Positions 34,295 through 42,663 of a DNA stretch of 64,000 nt are shown here, in pieces. The translations under genes were made by a program, and so were the position numbers. The notes beneath the pieces are model-generated. The model worked only from the letters and a program-made list of their open reading frames with translations, was not told the origin of the DNA and did not search any database. Every line of letters starts with the position of its first letter. Positions within the stretch are counted from its first letter, which is position 1. Source of the stretch: Mesorhizobium sp. (GTDB taxonomy: Bacteria; Pseudomonadota; Alphaproteobacteria; Rhizobiales; Rhizobiaceae); the NCBI GenBank assembly GCA_004020315.1, contig SAQG01000020.1, positions 41,213 through 105,212 on the forward strand. The letters are read 5' to 3'.

Positions 34295-35250
34295 TTGCGG
34301 ATCGCTCCGAAGGACATGCCGCGCAAGAGGTGGTTGCGCAACAGGAAGGTGAAGATGGCGACGGGCAGCAGGAACAGGAAGGTGCCGGCCGCGATGACCG
34401 TCCAGTCGGGCAGGCCGGAACCGACCTGGCTGGGAATGAACGGCGGCGCCGTCTGGGCGCGGCGGTTGGTCATGATCAGCGCGAAGGCATATTCGTTCCA
34501 CGCCGTGATGAAGCAGAACACGGCGGTGGCGGCGATGCCGGTGGCAGCCTCCGGCAGCACGATCTTGAAGAAAGCCTCCATGCGCGTATAGCCGTCGACG
34601 AGGGCCGCCTCCTCGTATTCCTTCGGAATTTCGTCCATGAACCCCTTCATCAGCCATACGGAGAAGCTGAGGTTGAAGGCGGTGTATAGGATGATCAGGC
34701 CCCAATGCGTGTCGTTGAGGCCGACCGCCCGGTACATCAGGAACATCGGGATGGCGACGACGACCGGCGGCAGCATGCGCGTCGACAGGATGAAGAAGAG
34801 CAGGTCCTGTTCCCCCTTTATCTTGAAGCGCGAGAACCCGTAAGCCGTGAAAGTGCCCATGCCGACGGCGAGGATCGTCGAAGTGATGGCCACGATCAGC
34901 GAATTCATGAAGCGGCTCGGATAGCCGGACCACTGCACCTCGCCTCTGCCCGAGCGCACCACCTTCTCGCCGCCGTCAAACACCAGCCGCTCCCACCATG
35001 GGGCGGCGGCGTATTGTTCCGGCGTCGGTGCAGTGCGCAACTGCGAGCGCTTGGTGAACAGCTTGACGAAGGGCGATATCTCCGGCTGGAAGACCACCGT
35101 CGGCGGGATGGTGGTGGCGAGGTTGCGCGGCTTGAACGCCGTCGAGGCTATCCAGTAGATCGGCGCCAGGAAGATCATTGTGACGATCAGCACACCGACG
35201 ATGGCGAGCTTGTTGAGCGAACGCTCGGTAGAGGTGGTGACGGCGGCCAT
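34291..35250 (-). CDS. Carbohydrate ABC transporter permease (MalG type)
   Basis: This 319-residue inner-membrane permease has six predicted helices, TM1 at about 13-33 (KLAIVGVLIVTMIFLAPIYW). A large periplasmic loop follows (about 45-110). The coupling motif is EYEEAALVDGYTRMEAFFKI (about 205-225). It starts with ATG at 35250, 1 base after the partner permease stop. It pairs with the MalF-type permease upstream. Confidence 0.92.
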   Translation of the reverse strand: MAAVTTSTERSLNKLAIVGVLIVTMIFLAPIYWIASTAFKPRNLATTIPPTVVFQPEISPFVKLFTKRSQLRTAPTPEQYAAAPWWERLVFDGGEKVVRSGRGEVQWSGYPSRFMNSLIVAITSTILAVGMGTFTAYGFSRFKIKGEQDLLFFILSTRMLPPVVVAIPMFLMYRAVGLNDTHWGLIILYTAFNLSFSVWLMKGFMDEIPKEYEEAALVDGYTRMEAFFKIVLPEAATGIAATAVFCFITAWNEYAFALIMTNRRAQTAPPFIPSQVGSGLPDWTVIAAGTFLFLLPVAIFTFLLRNHLLRGMSFGAIRK

Positions 35251-35251
35251 T

Positions 35252-36157
35252 CTAGCGCTCCTTCACCTTGTTCAGGTATTTGACGTAGATGTTGGTGATC
35301 GCCAGGATCATGATCAGCACGATGTAGGCGAGCGCGCAGGAGCGCCCGGTCTGCCATTCCTGGAACGCCATCTTGTAGAGCCGGATCGAGATCACCTCGG
35401 TGGTTGGCTGGCTGGTCAGGATGTAGGCAAGATCGAAGGTCTTGAACGCCTCCATGGTGCGAAAGATGATCGCGATCATCAAGATCGGCGCGACCAGGGG
35501 CAGCGTAATGCGAAAGAAGGTATAAAACGAGCCGGCGCGGTCGATCGCGGCCGCCTCGTAAAGGTGCTTCGGCACTGCCGACAGGCCGGCGAGCGACAGC
35601 AGCATGACGAATGGCGACCACATCCAGATGTCGGTGATGGCAACCGCGTAGAGCGCCATGTCGGGATTGGACAGCCACTCGAAGGAGCCGAGGCCCAGCG
35701 TATAGTTGATGATGCCGAAGGACGGATCGTAGAGCAGTTTCCAGAACAGGCCGACGACGGCCATCGACAACATCATCGGCAACAGCAGCAGTGTCGTCAG
35801 CAGGCCTTTCAACGGGATATCGCGGTTGAGCAGCAGCGCCACGCCGAAGCCGACGATGACCTGGCCTACTACGGAGACGATGACATATTTGGCGGTGATG
35901 GCGAAATTCGACCAGATAAACGGGTCATTGAGCAACTCGCGGTAATTCTGCAGTCCGACGAAATTGGCTGCCGCGGGGCTCGACGCGCGAAAATCGGTGA
36001 ACGAATAGCCGAGTGAATAGATCAGCGGAAAGATGTTGAAGACGATCAGGAAAACGATCGTCGGAATGATGAAGAGATTGCGGATCGTGAGATCGCTCAT
36101 GCCGCGGGCGGCGGAGCGAGACTTGGGATCCAGCGTGGTCATGACTGCAGTGGCCAA
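35252..36157 (-). CDS. Carbohydrate ABC transporter permease (MalF type)
   Basis: This 301-residue permease has six helices, with TM1 at about 28-48 (NLFIIPTIVFLIVFNIFPLI). The coupling motif is HLYEAAAIDRAGSFYTFFRI (about 192-211), followed by the usual LPLVAP. The TTG at 36157 has AGGAA at a suitable distance; an ATG at 36142 is an alternative that lacks a clear ribosome site. It is the second gene of the leftward importer operon. Confidence 0.91.
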   Translation of the reverse strand: MATAVMTTLDPKSRSAARGMSDLTIRNLFIIPTIVFLIVFNIFPLIYSLGYSFTDFRASSPAAANFVGLQNYRELLNDPFIWSNFAITAKYVIVSVVGQVIVGFGVALLLNRDIPLKGLLTTLLLLPMMLSMAVVGLFWKLLYDPSFGIINYTLGLGSFEWLSNPDMALYAVAITDIWMWSPFVMLLSLAGLSAVPKHLYEAAAIDRAGSFYTFFRITLPLVAPILMIAIIFRTMEAFKTFDLAYILTSQPTTEVISIRLYKMAFQEWQTGRSCALAYIVLIMILAITNIYVKYLNKVKER

Positions 36158-36190
36158 GGCCCGTTCCTTCCTTGTCCGGAAAAGAAAACG

Positions 36191-36214
36191 GAAGGGGCGC
36201 TCCCGCCCCCTCCG
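36191..36214 (-). other. Hairpin after the carbohydrate-binding-protein gene
   Basis: GGAAGGGGCG (36191-36200) and CGCCCCCTCC (36205-36214) form a 10-bp stem with one mismatch and a 4-base loop. It lies between the binding-protein stop and the MalF-type permease. No clear T-run follows on the minus strand. Confidence 0.55.
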
Positions 36215-36228
36215 AGCGTTAGTGCCGT

Positions 36229-37545
36229 TTACTTCACCCGGTTGTATTTCTTGAACGTCGCGTTCCAGTCCGCGGCGAGCGCATCGAGCACTTCCTTGGC
36301 CGTGCCCTGATTGCCGGTGATGTACGGATAGACGCGTTGGTTCATCTGGATGAGCAGTTCGGCATATTCCGGCGTCGCCCAGAAGTCCTTCACCTTGAAC
36401 ATGGTTTCGTAGAAGGCCTTGTTATAAGGCGTGGCGTTCTGGAATTCCGGCGACTCGAGCACCTTGGCGCTTGCCGTGTAGCCGCCGAGTTCCGCCCATT
36501 TCTTCTGCGTCTCGTCCTTGATGAACCATTCCAGGAACTTCATCGCCTCTTCCTGATTCTGGGAATAGGAGATGACGGAGATGCCCTGGCCTCCGAGCGC
36601 GGCGAACTGGTCGCCGTTCGGTCCTGGAGGGTTGGCGAAGAAGCCGGTGACTTTGGCATTCGGGTTCGAGGCTTCGTTGATGAGCGCCGGGAAGAAGGCG
36701 AAGTAGTTCATGCTCATCGCCGCCAGGTTTTCGGTGATCGCCTGGTTGTCCTCGATGAAGAACGCCTTGGCCCAACCAGGAGGAGTGAAGGAATAGAGCT
36801 CCTTGTAAGCCTCGAGCGCCTTGACGTTCTGCTCAGAATTGATGATCCCGTCGACCTTGTAAGTGGCATAGTCGCCAAGTTCGCCGCCGAAGGAGAAGAT
36901 GGCGTTCTCGACGCCCATCACCAGAGCGTCGTAGGAGTTGTCGGTGTAGATGGCGACGCCATAGCGCTTTTCGTCGGGACGGTGGAAGAACTCGGCGATA
37001 TCGCGCAGCTGCTTCCAGTCCTTCGGCACGCCGAGATCGTAGCCATACTTGGCTTTGAAGGCTTCCATCTCCTTGGGGTCTTCGAACCAGTCCTTGCGAT
37101 AGGACCAGCCGACCGCATCGCCTTCGGCCGGAATCGACCAGTATTTGCCGGAATTGGACGGATATTCGGCGTAATATTTCACCGTCGCCGGCGCCATCAC
37201 TTCCTTCAGATTGTGCTTGTTGAAGAAGTCGGTGAGGTCGACATAGTGACCGGCCTCGGAGGCCGCGCCGATCCACTGGGAATCGCCGACGACCATGTCG
37301 TAGGCGCTGCCCTTGGCATTGAACTCAGTGAACGCCTTAGTCTGGAAATCCGACCACGGCGTCGTCTCGACCGTGACCTTCACGCCGCTCTCGGCCTCGT
37401 AAAGGTTGACGAGTTCCTGCAAATAGTTCGCCGGATCCCATTCAGCCCAGAAGATGGTGAGTTCCTTATCCTGCGCGTAGACAGACGTTCCGCAGGCGAG
37501 CACTAAGCCGATACCAGCAAGCATGCTGGTCATTGTCTTGCGCAT
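36229..37545 (-). CDS. Carbohydrate ABC transporter periplasmic binding protein (family 1)
   Basis: This 438-residue solute-binding protein of the maltose-binding type has a signal peptide (about 1-24, LACGTSVYAQ) and a mature start KELTIFWAEWDPANYLQELV. Blocks include YDMVVGDSQWIG (about 84-95), YWSIPAEGDAVGWSYRKDWF and GGQGISVISYSQNQEEAMKF. The ATG at 37545 has AGGGAGGAAA upstream. Aromatic residues predominate in the putative ligand site, as in sugar or polyol binders. The ligand is unknown. It is the first gene of the operon. Confidence 0.92.
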   Translation of the reverse strand: MRKTMTSMLAGIGLVLACGTSVYAQDKELTIFWAEWDPANYLQELVNLYEAESGVKVTVETTPWSDFQTKAFTEFNAKGSAYDMVVGDSQWIGAASEAGHYVDLTDFFNKHNLKEVMAPATVKYYAEYPSNSGKYWSIPAEGDAVGWSYRKDWFEDPKEMEAFKAKYGYDLGVPKDWKQLRDIAEFFHRPDEKRYGVAIYTDNSYDALVMGVENAIFSFGGELGDYATYKVDGIINSEQNVKALEAYKELYSFTPPGWAKAFFIEDNQAITENLAAMSMNYFAFFPALINEASNPNAKVTGFFANPPGPNGDQFAALGGQGISVISYSQNQEEAMKFLEWFIKDETQKKWAELGGYTASAKVLESPEFQNATPYNKAFYETMFKVKDFWATPEYAELLIQMNQRVYPYITGNQGTAKEVLDALAADWNATFKKYNRVK

Positions 37546-37706
37546 AATGATTTCCTCCCTTGTGCGCATTCTACCGTATCATACGAGCCGGCGGCGAGGC
37601 CGACCCTGGTAGTTCCTCCCGTGGTGGCAGCGTTCCGGTTTCGAGCCTCCTCGCTCGGCCGGAATTGGATCGCAGCCCTCACTTTTAACCCGCGATATTG
37701 TCCTGA

Positions 37707-37737
37707 TCTGGTATTACCAATTTCGGACACACGTCAA
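37707..37737 (-). promoter_or_regulatory. Importer promoter with TGGTATTACCA operator-like dyad
   Basis: On the minus strand TTGACG (-35, 37737-37732) and ATACCA (-10, 37714-37709) are 17 bases apart. TGGT-ATT-ACCA (37709-37719) overlaps the -10. This repeats the layout at 22463-22494, sharing TTGGTAATACCAGA on the minus strand. It lies 164 bases before the binding-protein gene. The 358-base gap 37546-37903 has no convincing gene. Confidence 0.6.
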
Positions 37738-37882
37738 GCTCTTTCTTGGACGATGGCAGGCCCTCAGACAAGCGAATTCCAGCAACATCTGTCTGTTTTT
37801 CTTAAATTTTCCTACTCTTTGATACGCAAGGGCTTTGTTCGCCCTACGGCACGCCAACTATTATTTGTATTCGGCATCCCGA

Positions 37883-37897
37883 ACTGGTCGAACCAGA
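37883..37897. promoter_or_regulatory. TGGTCGAACCA operator-like site near the TetR stop
   Basis: ACTGGT-CGA-ACCAGA has a perfect 5-bp dyad around CGA (core 37885-37895). The same 11-mer core occurs at 22645. It lies 176 bases from the TGGTATTACCA dyad, on the side away from the importer, next to the end of the TetR gene. No gene starts to its right, so it may be an auxiliary site. Confidence 0.45.
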
Positions 37898-37903
37898 TCG
37901 ATG

Positions 37904-38587
37904 CTATTCCGCAGCTGTCGCCGGCGCGCTTCTGCCTCCTTCGGTCATCGATTCCATCACTGCAGCCCGTATCAGGGCGCCGGCTGCCCATTGCGCTACC
38001 GACATCATCTTGCGACTGTCCAGCCCCCATATATCCTTCAGTACGATGAGCACTTCGACGCCAAAGATCAACGACAGGGCCTGTGCCAGGCGCTTGAATT
38101 CGCGTGGCGGCAGCCGGTCCTTGAGCGGTGCGATCGCGTCCTTGAGCAGATCGACGCGATGGCCGCGCGTAAAGGCGGGCTCGCCGCCCAGCGTGCCGGC
38201 CTGCCGCTGCGCCCATTGGTCTAGCGACAGCTTCAGCGCCGCCTTGAACGTCGCCTCGAAAGCCTCGATACGCGGCATGGCCGTGTCGAACAGTTCGGCG
38301 ACCCGGCGCTCGGGATCGGCCGAGGCCGATTTCCAGGTGAGGATCGGCCCGAGCCCTTCGTCGACCACCGCCTGCACCAGCGCCGCCTGGCTTGGAAAAT
38401 AGCGGTAGGCGGTGGCGCGCGAGACTTCCGCCGCTTCGGCGACCTCGCTGACTGAAGGCGTGGCGCCCGCCTGCATCAGCCTTGTTGCCGTCTCCAGCAT
38501 CAACCGCCTTGTGCGCGCGCGCGGTCCGCGTGCCGCTCCAGAACCGGGATTGTCGGGCATCGCCGCTTGTTGACGTGAGACATTCAT
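37904..38587 (-). CDS. TetR-family regulator
   Basis: This protein of about 227 residues has an N-terminal TetR helix-turn-helix (about 28-75: TRRLMLETATRLMQAGATPS, then VSEVAEAAEVSRATAYRYFP) and a helical ligand domain. The start is ATG at 38587 or ATG at 38560. It is divergent from the Tm-1-like gene, with TATC-AATAC-GATA (about 38586-38598) in the gap. It probably controls the Tm-1-like, PEP-hydrolase-like and cupin operon. Confidence 0.85.
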   Translation of the reverse strand: MNVSRQQAAMPDNPGSGAARGPRARTRRLMLETATRLMQAGATPSVSEVAEAAEVSRATAYRYFPSQAALVQAVVDEGLGPILTWKSASADPERRVAELFDTAMPRIEAFEATFKAALKLSLDQWAQRQAGTLGGEPAFTRGHRVDLLKDAIAPLKDRLPPREFKRLAQALSLIFGVEVLIVLKDIWGLDSRKMMSVAQWAAGALIRAAVMESMTEGGRSAPATAAE

Positions 38588-38699
38588 ATCAATACGATAC
38601 GCACGTCTCAAAAAATTGCAATGGCCTTCGCGCTGCCGAACGGCTGGGCAGAGAGCGGCAGGCGGCAACGCCGAGCGCGCCGAAGATCGGGGAAACGCA

Positions 38700-39896
38700 A
38701 TGAAGCGCGTCTATGTGGTGGGCACCGCCGACACCAAGGGTGAGGAACTCGCTTTTCTGGCCGATGCGGTCGCTGCCACCGGTGCTGCTGTCGCCCGCGT
38801 CGACGTTGGAACACGCAGCGCGACGGTGCCGGTCGACGTCTCGGCCGAAGAGGTCGCCGCCCACCATCCCGGCGGCAGCAGTGCCGTCTTGGGCATCAAC
38901 GACCGCGGCACCGCGGTGGCGGCAATGGCTATCGCCTTCACCCGGTTTGTCCAATCGCGCACCGACGTATCAGGCATGATCGGTATCGGCGGTGGTGGCG
39001 GCACTTCGATTGTCACATCAGGCATGCGCACGCTGCCGCTCGGCCTGCCCAAGATCATGGTCTCGACACTCGCCTCGGGCGACACCTCACCTTACGTCGA
39101 TGTCTCCGACATCGTCATGATGCCATCGGTGACCGACATGGCCGGCCTGAACCGGCTGTCTCGGGTCGTGCTGCACAACGCCGCCCAGGCGATATCGGGC
39201 ATGGCTGCGAAACCGGCACCGCCGCCCGACGGCCAACCGTCGATCGGGCTCACCATGTTCGGCGTCACCACGCCATGCGTGACTTCCATCGCCGAGCAGC
39301 TTCGTTCGAGCTATGACTGCATGGTCTTCCACGCCACCGGTACCGGCGGCCGCACCATGGAAAAGCTGGCCGACAGCGGCTTGCTGTCCGGCGTCATCGA
39401 CATCACGACGACAGAAGTCTGTGACCTCCTGTTTGGCGGCGTTCTGCCAGCGACCGAAGACCGTTTCGGCGCGGTCGCCCGCACCAAGCTGCCCTATGTC
39501 GGCTCGGTCGGCGCGCTCGACATGGTGAATTTCTGGGCGCCGCCGACCATTCCGGAACGCTATAGCGGGCGGCTGTTCTACGAGCACAACCCGAACGTGA
39601 CGCTGATGCGCACGACCCCGGAAGAAAGCCGCAAGATCGGCGAATGGATCGGCGCCAAACTGAGCCTCTGTCAGGGACCGGTCCGGTTCCTCATTCCCGA
39701 GAAGGGCGTCTCGGCGCTCGACATCGAAGGTGGCGCCTTCTTCGGCCCCGAGGCCGATGCAGCACTCTTTGAGGCGATCGAGCGCACGATCATGCCTGAT
39801 AACACGCGCCGCGTGATCCGCTTGCCGCTGCATATCAACGATCCCGAATTCGCCAAGGCTGCGGTTGCGGCTTTTCTCGACATCGCCAGACAGTGA
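38700..39896 (+). CDS. Tm-1-like ATP-binding domain protein (UPF0261)
   Basis: This 398-residue protein matches the N-terminal half of the tomato Tm-1 protein family (UPF0261). The N-terminal region has [19 protein letters not shown] (about 5-23), an oxyanion-type [15 protein letters not shown] (about 97-111) and [19 protein letters not shown] (about 137-155). Bacterial homologues have no settled function. Here it is the first gene of a three-gene operon, 10 bases before the PEP hydrolase-like gene that corresponds to the other half of Tm-1. Confidence 0.88.
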   Translation: MKRVYVVGTADTKGEELAFLADAVAATGAAVARVDVGTRSATVPVDVSAEEVAAHHPGGSSAVLGINDRGTAVAAMAIAFTRFVQSRTDVSGMIGIGGGGGTSIVTSGMRTLPLGLPKIMVSTLASGDTSPYVDVSDIVMMPSVTDMAGLNRLSRVVLHNAAQAISGMAAKPAPPPDGQPSIGLTMFGVTTPCVTSIAEQLRSSYDCMVFHATGTGGRTMEKLADSGLLSGVIDITTTEVCDLLFGGVLPATEDRFGAVARTKLPYVGSVGALDMVNFWAPPTIPERYSGRLFYEHNPNVTLMRTTPEESRKIGEWIGAKLSLCQGPVRFLIPEKGVSALDIEGGAFFGPEADAALFEAIERTIMPDNTRRVIRLPLHINDPEFAKAAVAAFLDIARQ

Positions 39897-39906
39897 GAGA
39901 CGAAGC

Positions 39907-40761
39907 ATGACCGCCATACCGCGCAAGAAGATCCTGGAAAAATTCCGCAAGATGATTGCCGGCGGCGTGCCTATCGTCGGCGGCGGCGCCGGCACCGGTC
40001 TGTCGGCCAAGGCCGAGGAGGCCGGCGGCATCGACCTGATCATCATCTACAATTCCGGCCGCTATCGAATGGCCGGGCGCGGCTCGGCCGCCGGCCTGCT
40101 CGCCTACGGCAACGCTAATGAGATCGTCAAGGAAATGGCCTACGAGGTGCTGCCGGTGGTCAAGAAGACGCCGGTGCTGGCTGGCGTCAACGGCACCGAT
40201 CCCTTCGTCATCATGCCGCTGTTTTTGGCTGAGCTGAAGACGATGGGTTTTTCCGGCGTGCAGAACTTTCCGACCATCGGCCTGTTCGACGGCCAGATGC
40301 GGCAAAGTTTCGAGGAAACCGGCATGGGCTTCGGGCTCGAGGTCGACATGATCGCCGCCGCACACGAGCTCGACCTCCTGACCACGCCCTATGTGTTCAA
40401 CCCCGATGAGGCGCGCGCCATGACCAGGGCGGGCGCCGACATCGTCGTCGCTCATATGGGGGTAACCACCGGCGGCTCGATTGGCGCGACGTCGGCCAAA
40501 TCGCTCGACGACTGCGTGGTGGAGATTGACGCGATCGCTGAAGCGGCGCGTGTCGTGCGCAAGGATGTCATCCTGCTTTGCCATGGCGGGCCGATCTCGA
40601 TGCCGGACGACGCCCGGTACATTCTCGAACGCTGCAAGGGTCTGCACGGCTTCTACGGCGCCAGTTCGATGGAGCGGCTGCCGGCGGAAGCGGCGATCGC
40701 CAGGCAGACCGCTGATTTCAAGGCCGTCACGATCGGTGCCCCGAACGCCATCGCGAAATAG
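39907..40761 (+). CDS. PEP hydrolase-like TIM-barrel protein (Tm-1 C-terminal type)
   Basis: This 284-residue protein belongs to the TIM-barrel signal-transduction/phosphoenolpyruvate hydrolase-like family (PEP_hydrolase, PF09370). Blocks are [20 protein letters not shown] (about 25-45), [20 protein letters not shown] and [18 protein letters not shown] (about 178-195), with [15 protein letters not shown] near the C terminus. In plants this region is fused to a UPF0261-type domain in Tm-1. ATG at 39907 follows a GAGACGAAG ribosome site. Biochemistry of bacterial members is poorly known. Confidence 0.88.
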   Translation: MTAIPRKKILEKFRKMIAGGVPIVGGGAGTGLSAKAEEAGGIDLIIIYNSGRYRMAGRGSAAGLLAYGNANEIVKEMAYEVLPVVKKTPVLAGVNGTDPFVIMPLFLAELKTMGFSGVQNFPTIGLFDGQMRQSFEETGMGFGLEVDMIAAAHELDLLTTPYVFNPDEARAMTRAGADIVVAHMGVTTGGSIGATSAKSLDDCVVEIDAIAEAARVVRKDVILLCHGGPISMPDDARYILERCKGLHGFYGASSMERLPAEAAIARQTADFKAVTIGAPNAIAK

Positions 40762-40777
40762 GGAAAGGAGCGAGACG

Positions 40778-41197
40778 ATGACCGACAAGAGCAAGGTGTT
40801 CGTGTATCCGAAGGATGTCAGCGCCTTCGGCTTCGACTGGGGCAGACTGTCGCTGACGGTCGCTCCCGAGGTGAACGGCGCCACGCGCTTTTCCGGCGGT
40901 GTCGTCGATCTGCCGTCCGGCAAAGGCCACACGCGTCACAACCATCCGGGTGCGGAAGAGATCATCTTCGTCATATCAGGCAGTGGCGAGCAGATGGTCG
41001 AGGACGAGAACGGCAATCCGGTCGTTGAGAAGGTCGGCCCCGGCTGCACCATCTATGTACCGGAAAGCCGCTTCCACTCGACGCTGAACACTGGCGATAC
41101 GCCCATGCAGCTTTTCGTCGTCTATTCGCCGGCCGGGCCGGAACGGGCGCTGCGCGAACTGCCGGATTTCAGGCTGCTGCCTCCGGGCGGCAGCTAA
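40778..41197 (+). CDS. Cupin-domain protein
   Basis: This 139-residue single-domain cupin shows motif 1 GHTRHNHPGAEEIIFVISGSGE (about 48-70; His, His and Glu metal ligands) and motif 2 PESRFHSTLNTGD (about 95-107; His). A site of AAAGGAG precedes the ATG. It could be an isomerase, a dioxygenase or a small-molecule binding protein. It is the last gene of the Tm-1-like operon and overlaps the convergent M24 peptidase gene by 4 bases. Confidence 0.87.
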   Translation: MTDKSKVFVYPKDVSAFGFDWGRLSLTVAPEVNGATRFSGGVVDLPSGKGHTRHNHPGAEEIIFVISGSGEQMVEDENGNPVVEKVGPGCTIYVPESRFHSTLNTGDTPMQLFVVYSPAGPERALRELPDFRLLPPGGS

Positions 41198-42384
41198 GCC
41201 ACCCCGCCTCTGTTCCAGCCCCTGCCCCGGTCGCCGAACATCACATAGCCGGTGTCGGTGACCGCCACCGTGTCCTCCAGCTTGATGAAGCCGCGCGTCG
41301 GGTGGAGCATCGTCGTCTCGACCGAGAGCACCATGTTTTTCTCCAGCGGCCTTTCGGCATAGGTGCCTTCATAGGTCACCGGATGGTTGGTCATCAGGAA
41401 TGGCGCTTCATGCGTGATCAGTCCCATGCCGTGGGCGAAGAAATCGGTATAGGGCGCAACCTTGGATTTCTTCAGCACGCTCTGCGCGTGGGAGATCATG
41501 TCCCCACCCAGCGTACCGGCGCAAACCTTGGAAAAGGCCGTTTGCTGCACCGTCTCGACCTCGGCCAGCAAATCCTCGAGTTCAGCATCCGGCTCGCCCA
41601 GAATGCCCATGCGGCAGAGGTCGCCGATATAGCCGTGATAATTGCCGCCGGAATCGATCGACATCACCTCGCCCTTCCTCCACGCCTGCGGTGAGGCGGC
41701 GCGGTTGTGGCTGGCGCCAAGCGTCAGCAGGCAATATTCGAAATGCGCGCCGCGATTGGTTTCCTCGCGCCGCAACTGCTCGATGATCTCGGTCTTGGTC
41801 GTGCCTTCGCGCGCCCAGCGAATGGTCGCCAACATCGAATCGGTGATCAATTCGGAGGCGATACGCAGCTTCTCCAGCTCAGCTTCCGTCTTGATCGCCC
41901 GCATCCGCTCCAGCATATCAGTCGCGTCGATCAACTTGGCATCCGGCAACGCCTTGCGGATCAGCGTATAGGCGTCAGATGGCAGGAAAGCCGGCTCGAT
42001 GCCGATGCGGGCATCACCCTTTCCGATTTTCGTCAGGTGCTCAACCGCGAGATTGGCGGCGTCGAGCGTACCCCAGCAGGCGGCGTGCAAGGTCGGCGTC
42101 CAGAACGGGTTGTTCTGATGCTCGGCGCCCTCCATGCGGTTGCCGATATAGGCGGCATGCTCCGGCCCGCCCTTCTCGTAGACAACGATCGGCAGATAGC
42201 GGCTGTGGCCGATCGCATCCATGGCGGCGAAGAAGATGAACTTGTAGCCGCCAAGCAGATATTGCGTGTTGTGCTTGGAAGTGGCAAGCAGCACATCGAT
42301 GCTGGCTTCCTCCATCAGCCGATCAACCCTGGCATGATCGAACGGGATGGTGCTGACGGCATTCTTACCCGGGGCGACGTCCAT
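41194..42384 (-). CDS. M24-family metallopeptidase (Xaa-Pro peptidase-like)
   Basis: This 396-residue pita-bread peptidase has a creatinase-type N-terminal domain (about 1-160) and a catalytic domain with all five metal ligands recognisable: Asp in MSIDSGGNY (about 244), Asp in GYIGDLCR (about 255), His in FFAHGMGLI (about 320), Glu in VLSVETTM (about 357) and Glu in KLEDTVAV (about 372). It is probably an aminopeptidase P, prolidase or creatinase-like enzyme. It is divergent from a peptide ABC operon, so peptide use is likely. Confidence 0.9.
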   Translation of the reverse strand: MDVAPGKNAVSTIPFDHARVDRLMEEASIDVLLATSKHNTQYLLGGYKFIFFAAMDAIGHSRYLPIVVYEKGGPEHAAYIGNRMEGAEHQNNPFWTPTLHAACWGTLDAANLAVEHLTKIGKGDARIGIEPAFLPSDAYTLIRKALPDAKLIDATDMLERMRAIKTEAELEKLRIASELITDSMLATIRWAREGTTKTEIIEQLRREETNRGAHFEYCLLTLGASHNRAASPQAWRKGEVMSIDSGGNYHGYIGDLCRMGILGEPDAELEDLLAEVETVQQTAFSKVCAGTLGGDMISHAQSVLKKSKVAPYTDFFAHGMGLITHEAPFLMTNHPVTYEGTYAERPLEKNMVLSVETTMLHPTRGFIKLEDTVAVTDTGYVMFGDRGRGWNRGGVA

Positions 42385-42440
42385 CTTTCTCTCTCCCTGA
42401 ATTCCCTGGCCGGCCGATCGGATCGCCGACGATACCCAAC

Positions 42441-42473
42441 TGGTCTTAACTAGATAAGTCTGGTCCTACCAGA
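42441..42473. promoter_or_regulatory. TGGTCCTACCA dyad plus a degenerate copy, between the peptidase and peptide-importer genes
   Basis: TCTGGT-CCT-ACCAGA (42459-42473) is a perfect 6-bp dyad with a 3-base spacer. A degenerate half, TGGTCTTAACTA (42441-42452), is 20 bases away, and TAGATAAGTC/CAGATAAAGTC are near-direct repeats. This is another TGGT-N3-ACCA site of the type bound by FCD GntR proteins. It lies in the 279-base divergent gap. Confidence 0.5.
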
Positions 42474-42596
42474 TAAAGTCGGATTGAGCCGCTTCCCTGT
42501 AACTGGTCCAGCGGACGAAATTTTCAAAGCCACGTGAGGATGCGCCAAATCCGTCTCTGGCGAAACCCTCGGCAAGGCTCATAATCACCCTTGCAA

Positions 42597-42631
42597 GGAT
42601 GCCGTCTGGCATCCGAGGGTATTGGCTACCC
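42597..42631 (+). other. Two consecutive leader hairpins before the peptide-binding-protein gene
   Basis: GGATGCC-GTCT-GGCATCC (42597-42614) and GGGTA-TTGGC-TACCC (42617-42631) are perfect stems, 33 bases before the ATG. CATAAT (42580-42585) could be a -10 for a start point just upstream, putting both stems at the 5' end of the mRNA. They may stabilise the transcript. Confidence 0.4.
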
Positions 42632-42663
42632 GGCCGGGTGGCTGAGAGGGACGGAGTTCGATC

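Noticed and set aside
42632-42660. GGGTGGCTGAGAGGG, resembling part of a TPP riboswitch (Thi box)
   Set aside because: Only the CTGAGA part is present. The second conserved half of the aptamer is missing, and the downstream gene is a peptide-binding protein, not a thiamine gene.
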